DNA of 11,335 nucleotides, taken from NCBI GenBank assembly GCA_026001225.1, contig BNZQ01000051.1, forward strand, positions 1 to 11,335. The letters are read 5' to 3'. This DNA comes from Clostridia bacterium (GTDB taxonomy: Bacteria; Bacillota; Clostridia; Christensenellales; DUVY01). Made by a program: the position numbers and the translations under genes. Below the pieces are notes generated by a model, which saw only the letters and a list, made by a program, of their open reading frames with translations, searched no databases and was not told where the DNA came from. Positions 5,171-11,335 of the stretch are shown here, one piece after another (within the stretch, counting starts at the first letter, position 1; each line of letters starts with the position of its first letter).

Positions 5171-7327
5171 ATGAAAATGGCGAAACGGAATTTTAGAAAT
5201 AAGACTCTTATGTTCGTACTTGTCTGCGCGTTGACGCTGACCGCGGCGGCGATTCCGCTGTCACCGGGAAGCTTGTCTCCGCGCGCCGAAGCGGCGGAAG
5301 CGTTTGTAATGAATAATCTGTACATACCGACTACCAATCTGATAGACGCGCCCGCGATTATCGAAAGGGCGGACAGCTGGGAAACGGTTACGGCATACTC
5401 TACGGCGGCCGCGCGCCCCGCGACGCTGATTATGACAATCAACGATAGCCTGGACGTGGTATCGGGTACGGGCGGCGTTTTAGGCAGCGCGTCCGCCGCG
5501 CTGCAATTGCTCAACGGTAAAATCATACCCGCCTTTAAGATCAGCAACAACGCACAGCGCACGGGGATTATGGCACTGATAAGCGCTCACCCCGACGCCC
5601 TTATAGTATCCGACAACGCGCCGCTCTTAAAAGCCGTGCGCGACGCGGGCACGCTTGTGCGGACGGCGTGGATCGTGACGGACACAAGCGATTTGGCGGC
5701 GGTTGTGGCGACGGCGAACACGAATAAAACCTTGACCGTAATGATTGACGGCGAAATCGACAAGGCGGGCGTGACGTATTTGCGCAAACGCTGGATTGCC
5801 GTCTGGGTAAGCGGCGCGGGCAGTGACAAGCGCGGGCGGATCTTATTGGGCGCAAACGGCGTTATAACCGACGCCTCCGCCGATACGGCGGGCTATTTTA
5901 CCGCGCTGGGGGGCTTCGATACGGGCGCGAGGGCGATCGAGATGTTCTTTATGGCGCATAGGGGCGCGTCCAACCTAAGACCCGAGAATACCATGGAGGC
6001 CTTTAAGGAGGCGGAAGCGCAAAAAGCCGATTTGTTTGAATACGATCTACAGCTGACAAGCGATAACCAGATTGTCATTATGCACGATGACAGCGTAAAC
6101 CGCACGACCAACGGCGACGGTACCGTGGCGAGCAAAACGCTTGCCGAACTCAAAGCGCTTACGATCAGAACAAGCTATAAAATACCGACGCTGCGCGAGG
6201 TGTTCGAATATTTTCAAGACAAGGATATTGTACACCAAATCGAAATCAAAACAACCGATACGGCGATTATGCCCTATTATAAGGTGCTTGTCGAGGAATT
6301 TAACATGGCGGACAGAATTGTTACTACAAGCTTCTCTACGGCGCAGCTCGACGCGGTTGCCGTCGCTATGCCGTATCTGTCAAGGGCGCTGATTATGGGT
6401 ACGGGTTACGCGCTGCCGGTAAATAACGACTCGGCGGTGCAGAGCGTGCTTGCGGCGACGCTGTCCCACAGCGGGGTTACATATTTTCCGGAATATAACT
6501 CGGTACGGCGCCCCGAGGTTATAAAGGCGCTGAGCCAGCGCGGGATTATGCTCAACGTGTATACGTTGAACGCCACGGCGGTGATAAAGGAAATGGCGAA
6601 TTACGGTATCGCCGGCATTGTTACCGACCGCATCGAATATATGGCGAAATACCCCGTCGATATCGATTTTACACAAGAATACAATTTCGAGATAGGGACG
6701 CAAGTCAAATTCGACGACGTGAGCGTCATCGGCAAAAACGACACCGGTGTGAAAAACCTGACCGAGTTTGAAATATTGAGCGGCGCGGAGTTTGTAGAGC
6801 TAACCGACGGCGTATACACCGCGAAATCGGCCGGCACGGTAACGGTTCGTTTAAAATATTATGATTCCACATGGCTCAGAACGCTTTACTCGCAGCCTCT
6901 TGCGTTCACCGTCACGGCGGCTGCAACACCGGAGCCGGTGGCCAAGTTTGCGGTAACTCCCGTCACCGTATCGGTGAAGGCGGAGGAAACGGCGGAGGTT
7001 ACGGTTTCTATCCTTGCCGGATTTACTTTAAGCCTTAGCGATATCTCGGTAGAAAGCGAGAAGTCGGCGGTTTGCACGGCGACGTATGACGGCGCGACGG
7101 GCAAGCTGACCATTACGGGCGTAGCGGAGGGCACGGCAAGCGTCACTGTTACTTCGGCGGGCGTGAAATCGGTCACCGTGGCGGTAACCGTTACGGCAAA
7201 GACCGGAGGCGGCGGCGAGGGCTTATCCGGCGGCGCGATAGCGGGCATAGTCATAGGCAGCGTAGCCGTTGCCGGCGGCGGCGCGTTCGCGGCGTGGTGG
7301 TTCTTGGTGAGGAAGAGGAAGGTTTAA
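5171..7327 (+). CDS. Surface-anchored glycerophosphodiester phosphodiesterase with an extra degenerate N-terminal GDPD-like domain
   Basis: A 718-residue secreted enzyme. A signal peptide (about 1-38, ending near PRAEAAEA) is followed by a region of about 215 residues and then a full GDPD domain (about 258-495). The GDPD catalytic pattern is intact: H263-R-G, PENT at 271-274, E290 and D292 in EYDLQLTSD, H305 in MHDD, E358 and K360 in IEIK, and a closing GIVTDR near 482-487. Family members hydrolyse glycerophosphodiesters to sn-glycerol 3-phosphate and an alcohol; the export signal suggests an extracellular substrate such as teichoic acid or phospholipid head groups. The N-terminal region ends GANGVITDASAD (about 227-238), like the end of a GDPD barrel, but has no HRG or MHDD motif. 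A Big-like domain (about 500-580) and the shared Ig-like/anchor cassette (590-718) follow. GGGAG at 5158-5162 region (AAGGGAGAAGG) precedes the ATG; a second ATG at 5177 is possible. Confidence 0.93.
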   Translation: MKMAKRNFRNKTLMFVLVCALTLTAAAIPLSPGSLSPRAEAAEAFVMNNLYIPTTNLIDAPAIIERADSWETVTAYSTAAARPATLIMTINDSLDVVSGTGGVLGSASAALQLLNGKIIPAFKISNNAQRTGIMALISAHPDALIVSDNAPLLKAVRDAGTLVRTAWIVTDTSDLAAVVATANTNKTLTVMIDGEIDKAGVTYLRKRWIAVWVSGAGSDKRGRILLGANGVITDASADTAGYFTALGGFDTGARAIEMFFMAHRGASNLRPENTMEAFKEAEAQKADLFEYDLQLTSDNQIVIMHDDSVNRTTNGDGTVASKTLAELKALTIRTSYKIPTLREVFEYFQDKDIVHQIEIKTTDTAIMPYYKVLVEEFNMADRIVTTSFSTAQLDAVAVAMPYLSRALIMGTGYALPVNNDSAVQSVLAATLSHSGVTYFPEYNSVRRPEVIKALSQRGIMLNVYTLNATAVIKEMANYGIAGIVTDRIEYMAKYPVDIDFTQEYNFEIGTQVKFDDVSVIGKNDTGVKNLTEFEILSGAEFVELTDGVYTAKSAGTVTVRLKYYDSTWLRTLYSQPLAFTVTAAATPEPVAKFAVTPVTVSVKAEETAEVTVSILAGFTLSLSDISVESEKSAVCTATYDGATGKLTITGVAEGTASVTVTSAGVKSVTVAVTVTAKTGGGGEGLSGGAIAGIVIGSVAVAGGGAFAAWWFLVRKRKV
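6938..7324 (+). repeat. C-terminal surface-anchor cassette, copy 2
   Basis: Same Ig-like domain, Gly linker and transmembrane anchor as at 4701-5105, here ending in WWFLVRKRKV. Synonymous and non-synonymous changes are few and clustered in its second half, so the copies arose or were homogenised recently. Confidence 0.9.
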
Positions 7328-7351
7328 AATGACAGGAAAGGGAGAAATGCT

Positions 7352-8308
7352 ATGTCGCACCCGGTTGCAAACACGGTGGTAACACCGGCAAAACCGAATT
7401 ATTTTAAAAGACTGCTGAGCAATATGCGGCGGAGACCGGCGTTGTATCTGATGAGTCTGCCCGCGTTTGTCCTGATCATCATATTCTCCTATGTTCCCAT
7501 GGCGGGCGTGCTTATGGCGTTTCAGGACTATTCGGTGGAGGGAGGCTTGTTCGGCAGTGCGTGGATAGGCTTTGAAAACTTCAAGCTGTTTTTCAACTCG
7601 TATTACGCCAAAAACGTTATACTGAATACGTTCCTCATCAGTCTGTACTCGTTGGGCGTCGGGTTTTTGATGCCCATTATATTCTCGTTGCTTGTGAACA
7701 CGATAAAGGTAAAATGGGCGGGCAAGTTTATCAAAACGGTGTCGTATATACCCTACTTTATTTCTACCGTTATCATGGTGTCGCTTATTACCGACTTTTT
7801 TAACGTGCATACCGGTATTGTAAACAAAGCGCTCGGACTGTTTAACATACCCCCGAAAGATTTCCTGAACGAGGCGAACGTCTTTTACAGTCTGTTCGTC
7901 TGGACGGACTTGTGGCAGGCGATGGGGTGGAGCAGTATTATATATCTGTCGGTTTTGGGCGGCGTGCCGCAAGACCTTTATGACGCGGCAAAGCTGGACG
8001 GCGCGAACAAAATGAAGGTGCTGCGCTTTATCGAGCTGCCGCAGCTGTATCCCACAGTTTCGGTGCTGTTAGTGCTGGCGCTGGGCAGCTTGCTGTCGGT
8101 GGGCTTTGAAAAGATTTTCCTTTTGCAGACACCCCTCAATTCGGGCAGGTCGGAGGTTATCTCTACCTATGTGTATAAGCTCGGCGTTTTGGCGCAGGAC
8201 TACGGCTTCGGTACCGCGGTGGGCTTGTTTAACTCGGTGGTCAGTTTCGTTCTGCTTGTGCTTGCAAACCTGCTTGTAAGGAGGATTTCGGATTATTCTC
8301 TTTGGTGA
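7352..8308 (+). CDS. lplB: ABC transporter permease, LplB type (carbohydrate uptake family 1)
   Basis: A 318-residue inner-membrane permease, first of the pair forming the channel of a binding-protein-dependent importer. About six transmembrane helices can be seen, near residues 31-52, 90-115, 125-150, 180-204, 234-252 and 288-310. The EAA loop that docks the ATPase reads DAAKLDGANKMKVLRFIELP at 211-230, with the key DGA and the closing LP. The pattern FSYVPMAGVLMAFQDY near 45-60 and the ending RISDYSLW are typical of LplB-like proteins. The start is fixed by AAAGGGAG at 7337-7344, seven bases before the ATG. It lies 24 bases after the GDPD gene and is surely co-transcribed with it. Family members carry oligosaccharides or modified sugars; the substrate here is unknown. 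Confidence 0.95.
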   Translation: MSHPVANTVVTPAKPNYFKRLLSNMRRRPALYLMSLPAFVLIIIFSYVPMAGVLMAFQDYSVEGGLFGSAWIGFENFKLFFNSYYAKNVILNTFLISLYSLGVGFLMPIIFSLLVNTIKVKWAGKFIKTVSYIPYFISTVIMVSLITDFFNVHTGIVNKALGLFNIPPKDFLNEANVFYSLFVWTDLWQAMGWSSIIYLSVLGGVPQDLYDAAKLDGANKMKVLRFIELPQLYPTVSVLLVLALGSLLSVGFEKIFLLQTPLNSGRSEVISTYVYKLGVLAQDYGFGTAVGLFNSVVSFVLLVLANLLVRRISDYSLW

Positions 8309-8322
8309 AGCGGCAGGATTAC

Positions 8323-8347
8323 CAGAGCAATACTTCGTCTTGCTCTG
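8323..8347 (+). repeat. Intercistronic stem-loop between the two permease genes
   Basis: CAGAGCAA (8323-8330) pairs perfectly with TTGCTCTG (8340-8347) around a nine-base loop containing TTCG. It starts 15 bases after the stop of the first permease. No T-run follows, so it is not a standard terminator; an RNA-stability or processing stem is more likely. The rest of the 148-base gap (8309-8456) holds a weaker pair, CGTTTCT (8356-8362) with AGAAACG (8385-8391), and TGCCGC (8415-8420) with GCGGCA (8432-8437). I found no convincing promoter. Confidence 0.5.
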
Positions 8348-8456
8348 CCCGGCGCCGTTTCTGTAAGCGTTAATCCATACGGAAAGAAACGACGGATAAA
8401 CACATTCATAAATATGCCGCGTGTATAAATAGCGGCAAAAAACGGAAAAGTGCAGA

Positions 8457-9377
8457 ATGGAAAAAGTAGAAGAAATTAAAATTAAAAAAAGGCGCAAAAT
8501 GCGCTTTAATTCGGACGTTCCGTTCAATGCCGTCGTCTGGACGCTGATGGTGGTGATTATGCTGCTGTGGCTGATACCGCTGCTGTATGTGTTCAGTGCC
8601 GCGTTTTCCTCCGCCGATGCGATTCTGTCCGGCGATATGCTGTTTATACCGCGCGGGTGGAACATAGAGGGATTTAAGCTGATTTTTCAATACGACGGTT
8701 TCGGCAGAAGCTATCTCAACACAATTCTTTACTGTATGCTCACGCTGGCGGTTTCGATGCCGCTGACGCTGTGCGCCGCCTATCCGCTGTCGAGGGGCGA
8801 CTTTATGGCGAAAAAGTTCATTATGGTGGTGTACACTATCACGTTGTTTTTCGGCGGGGGCTTAGTGCCGACGTACCTGTTGATCAGAAATCTGCACTTG
8901 TATAACAGCGTACTCGCGCTCGTACTGCCCGGGGTTTCGGTGTGGAATATAATCATCGTGCGCTCATACTTTAACACGCGTATCCCAAAGGAGCTGCAAG
9001 AGGCGGCCAATATCGACGGTTGCGGCGACTTTGCTTTCTTTCTGCGTATAGCCGTGCCGCTTTCCAGTCCTATACTGATTGTTATCGGACTGTATGCGCT
9101 GGTGGGGCAATGGAACTCGTATTTCGGCGCGATGATATTCCTGGACGACCGCGCTAAATACCCTCTGCAGCTGCTGCTGCGCGAGTTATTGCTCTCCTCG
9201 GACGCCGCCGCGCACGTCAACTCGTGGGCGGGAATCAATCCCGCCGATCAGCTTACCGCGCTTATGGCGATGAAGTACGGCACGATCATCATATCCGCCG
9301 TACCGCTGATTCTGCTGTATGCGTTTATTCAAAAGTACTTCATTCGCGGCGTTATGGTAGGGTCGCTGAAGGGGTGA
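8457..9377 (+). CDS. ytcP: ABC transporter permease, YtcP/AraQ type (carbohydrate uptake family 1)
   Basis: A 306-residue inner-membrane permease, partner of the protein at 7352-8308. A basic start (KIKKRRKMRF) leads to a first helix near residues 25-50. The stretch FFGGGLVPTYLLIRNLHLYN (131-150) is a hallmark of YtcP-like permeases. The EAA loop EAANIDGCGDFAFFLRIAVP (182-201) is intact, with the DGC variant usual in this subfamily. The C-terminus GVMVGSLKG is also family-typical. The ATG at 8457 has only a weak site (GGAAAAG, 8444-8450); an in-frame ATG 14 codons later is preceded by AAAAAAGG and could be used instead. The unusually long 148-base gap from its partner gene is a departure from the tight spacing common for such pairs. 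Confidence 0.95.
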   Translation: MEKVEEIKIKKRRKMRFNSDVPFNAVVWTLMVVIMLLWLIPLLYVFSAAFSSADAILSGDMLFIPRGWNIEGFKLIFQYDGFGRSYLNTILYCMLTLAVSMPLTLCAAYPLSRGDFMAKKFIMVVYTITLFFGGGLVPTYLLIRNLHLYNSVLALVLPGVSVWNIIIVRSYFNTRIPKELQEAANIDGCGDFAFFLRIAVPLSSPILIVIGLYALVGQWNSYFGAMIFLDDRAKYPLQLLLRELLLSSDAAAHVNSWAGINPADQLTALMAMKYGTIIISAVPLILLYAFIQKYFIRGVMVGSLKG

Positions 9378-9382
9378 GAGGG

Positions 9383-9430
9383 CAAATTACAAATACAAAT
9401 AAAATTATTAATCATTAATCATTATAAAAA
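9383..9430 (+). promoter_or_regulatory. AT-rich leader with short tandem repeats before the binding-protein gene
   Basis: The gap between the permease and the binding-protein gene is almost pure A/T, unlike its surroundings. It holds two ACAAAT hexamers in tandem (9389-9400), then two ATTAATC heptamers (9407-9420) and a partial third (ATTA, 9421-9424), then an A-run joining the AAAGGAG ribosome site. TTACAA at 9387-9392 could be a -35 box, but no good -10 lies at the right distance. An unstructured, AT-rich leader would favour strong translation of the binding protein. Confidence 0.45.
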
Positions 9431-9442
9431 AAGGAGATTATC

Positions 9443-11065
9443 ATGGAAAACACAAAAAAGACAAAGAGGTTCGCCGCGAAGGCTTTCACCGCGTTAATGC
9501 TTATGGTTATGTTGCTTGTGCCGGTGCTGTCGGCTTGCGGCGGCGATAAAGCGGTGCTGAAGGACATTATGACGCCGACGGGTACTTATCCGATTTTGAA
9601 GGACGAGTATATCGGCAACTTTAAGCTGACTATGATGGCGCCGAGTCACTATACGTTGGACATCAATTGGCAAAACAATCTGTTCTTCAAGCGTATGAAC
9701 GAGTTGACCGGCGTGGACTTTAACTTTAACGTATTCGATATGGAGACCTACGGTACGAAAAAGCCGCTCGCGATTACGACGTCGGACGGTATGCCCGATT
9801 TCTTTTTCAAGGCGCTGTTCGATAAAACCGAGGTTATCAGATACGGCAGTCAAGGCACGATTATCGCGCTGGAAAAGTATATAGACGAAAATATGCCCAA
9901 TCTGAAAGCGCTTATGGCGGCGGATCCGCAGATTGCACAAATCATCACCGCGCCGGACGGACATATCTATTCCTTGCCGACGGTGGGGAAAAAGGACGCC
10001 TTTCATTTCGTGGGCTTGCCGTGGATTAATCAGGCTTGGCTTGCCGATTGCGGGCTGAGTATGCCGACGACGCCCGGCGAGTTTAAGGACATGCTGATCG
10101 CGTTCAAAGCGAAGTATCCGGGTAGATATCCTATGTACTTAAGCGGCTATGCCGAGATTTACTGGCTATTATCATTTTTCGGTATCGATTATGATTCATA
10201 TATGCAGTTCGATAAGAACGGCGACATAGAGTTCGGACCGAATACGGACAGATACAAGGCGGGGCTTGTCTGGCTGAACGAGTTAGTCAGAGAGGGCTTG
10301 TTGAACGCGGACTTTGCGGGCAGTACCGTTCAAAAAAAGTGGGTCGAGGGCGCGAAAAACGGCGGCGACAACATAGGCTTCTTTATAGATTACGCCGCGT
10401 ACGCCGTGGTGGGCTATGATAACGCGAACTCGTACGTTACGCTGAATACCGTTAAGAACGATTACTTCGGTAAGGCAATGTGGAGGGGCGCCGCCTCGAC
10501 GACGGACGGATTTTTCGTCGTGACAAAGAAGTGTCAATACCCGGAGGTGATTACCCGCTGGCTGGACACGCTGTACAGCGAGGAGTACTCCAAGTGGGTC
10601 ATTATCGGAAAGGAGGACGTCGAATGGAAGTGGGACGACGCCGCGCACACCACGTGGAGCTGGCTGATTCCCGCAAACGAGCGCGCCGATTATTTGAGCC
10701 GCGCCACCATACAGGGCGGCGGCGGTATGCCGTATCTCGAGCTGGACGAGGCGTTCCAAGCAAAGAACTCCGAGCCGATTGTGGCGAACAACGCCGCGCA
10801 AACGATGCGTATGCAGTCGATAGGCTTTGACGGCTTCCCCACAATTTTCCTTAAAAACACCTCGCGTATCAAGCAGGCCTCGGTTATGTACGCCGACATC
10901 AATAAATTTATAGAGGAAATCAACGTCAAGGTGATTACGGGGCAATGGACTCTGGAGAGGGCGTATCAGGACTATAACACAATGGCCGACAGATTAAACA
11001 TCGACGGCTATATGGAGCTGTTCGCCGAGGGCTACGACATATATGTGAAGAACGGCGGCAAGTAA
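9443..11065 (+). CDS. Extracellular solute-binding lipoprotein of the LplA/YtcQ-like family
   Basis: A 540-residue lipoprotein that would capture the substrate outside the cell and deliver it to the two permeases. The signal peptide ends in the lipobox LSAC, with the lipid-modified cysteine at residue 32, followed by GGDK. Family-like stretches include NNLFFKRMNELTGVDFNFNV (about 74-93), ITTSDGMPDFFF, IALEKYIDENMPNLKALM, APDGHIYSLPTVG and PWINQAWLADCGLSMPTTPG (about 191-210). Length fits the large binding proteins that work with LplB/YtcP permeases, which usually serve oligosaccharides. AAAGGAG lies six bases before the ATG. It is the last transporter gene in the window, placed after the permeases. 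No ATP-binding subunit adjoins it, as is common where one MsmK/UgpC-like ATPase serves many importers. Confidence 0.95.
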   Translation: MENTKKTKRFAAKAFTALMLMVMLLVPVLSACGGDKAVLKDIMTPTGTYPILKDEYIGNFKLTMMAPSHYTLDINWQNNLFFKRMNELTGVDFNFNVFDMETYGTKKPLAITTSDGMPDFFFKALFDKTEVIRYGSQGTIIALEKYIDENMPNLKALMAADPQIAQIITAPDGHIYSLPTVGKKDAFHFVGLPWINQAWLADCGLSMPTTPGEFKDMLIAFKAKYPGRYPMYLSGYAEIYWLLSFFGIDYDSYMQFDKNGDIEFGPNTDRYKAGLVWLNELVREGLLNADFAGSTVQKKWVEGAKNGGDNIGFFIDYAAYAVVGYDNANSYVTLNTVKNDYFGKAMWRGAASTTDGFFVVTKKCQYPEVITRWLDTLYSEEYSKWVIIGKEDVEWKWDDAAHTTWSWLIPANERADYLSRATIQGGGGMPYLELDEAFQAKNSEPIVANNAAQTMRMQSIGFDGFPTIFLKNTSRIKQASVMYADINKFIEEINVKVITGQWTLERAYQDYNTMADRLNIDGYMELFAEGYDIYVKNGGK

Positions 11066-11150
11066 GCGCGCTTATTAGAGGAATGTAATTTCAAGCCGGC
11101 AAACCTGACGGGCAAACGAGGAATCTCAACCTAAGAAAGGTGGTAATAAT

Positions 11151-11335
11151 ATGAAAAATAAAATAATTTCAGCAGTTTTGGCGTTCGTGTTTTTGGGCGC
11201 GGCGGGTTTTGCGGCGGGTTGCGCGGGTAAAAAGGGCGGCGCGTATACGCTGACCGCACTCTCGGCGGGCGGCGGCTACGCGGTGCAGATTAAAAAGGGC
11301 GACGCGGTATGGAGCAATGAGGGCAGCGGCGTGTT
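11151..11335 (+). CDS. Start of a second predicted lipoprotein, function unknown (partial)
   Basis: An ATG at 11151, preceded by AAAGGTGG (11136-11143) at seven bases, opens a frame that runs off the window after 61 codons. It encodes a lipoprotein signal: MKNKIISAVLAFVFLG, then a lipobox FAAGC with the cysteine at residue 24. The mature part begins AGKKGGAYTLTALSAGGG and continues YAVQIKKGDAVWSNEGSG. The visible part is too short to assign a family. It follows the binding protein by 85 bases with no terminator visible, so it probably belongs to the same unit and may be a further surface component of the system. Confidence 0.85.
   Translation, partial: MKNKIISAVLAFVFLGAAGFAAGCAGKKGGAYTLTALSAGGGYAVQIKKGDAVWSNEGSGV

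Noticed and set aside
5484..5504. GCAGCGCG/CGCGCTGC stem with five-base loop
   Set aside because: It falls in Ala-rich codons of the GDPD gene, where GCG/CGC runs make such stems likely by chance.
7223..7972. Minus-strand frame of 249 codons opposite the first permease
   Set aside because: It is a shadow of the permease frame: Arg/His/Gln-rich, no family resemblance, no ribosome site, while the + strand has clear EAA and membrane patterns.
10283..10945. Minus-strand frame of 220 codons opposite the binding protein
   Set aside because: It is a codon-bias shadow of the binding-protein gene with no recognisable motif.
11066..11150. Possible riboswitch before the last lipoprotein gene
   Set aside because: The 85-base gap shows no recognised aptamer core, no terminator stem and no T-run.

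Overview
The window carries what looks like one carbohydrate or glycerol-phosphate acquisition locus of a Gram-positive anaerobe, most likely a member of the Clostridia (Bacillota). This rests on strong purine-rich Shine-Dalgarno sites before almost every gene, a LplB/YtcP-type permease pair, AraC control, Sec signal peptides and lipoboxes, and Ig-like (Big_2 type) surface proteins. I cannot name a genus from sequence alone.

Layout, all genes on the + strand. Positions 1-105 hold the last 34 codons of an unrecognised upstream gene. A near-consensus promoter (144-172) drives an AraC-family regulator (298-1218). The following gap (1219-1373) is control DNA: a promoter (1292-1320), a direct repeat with 21-bp period across it (1277-1311), and an 18-bp palindrome at the expected transcription start (1329-1346). 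Next come two large secreted, C-terminally membrane-anchored proteins: a 1244-residue protein made of two copies of an uncharacterised domain plus Ig-like domains (1374-5108), and a 718-residue surface glycerophosphodiester phosphodiesterase (GDPD) with a degenerate GDPD-like domain in front of the active one (5171-7327). The two share an almost identical C-terminal cassette (Ig-like domain, Gly-rich linker, transmembrane anchor). After them lie two ABC permeases (7352-8308, 8457-9377), a lipoprotein solute-binding protein (9443-11065), and the start of another lipoprotein that runs off the window (11151-11335).

Proposed working model (inference): the AraC-type protein senses a ligand and switches on a co-oriented transcription unit. 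The large surface protein binds a polymer or substrate, the anchored GDPD cleaves glycerophosphodiester bonds on it, and the solute-binding lipoprotein with the LplB/YtcP permeases imports the product. No ABC ATPase is encoded here, so a shared ATPase elsewhere in the genome would have to power the permeases. The least explained parts are the duplicated domain of the big surface protein, the tandem GDPD arrangement, the cassette shared between neighbouring genes, and a perfect 27-bp palindrome at the signal-peptide junction of the large protein.
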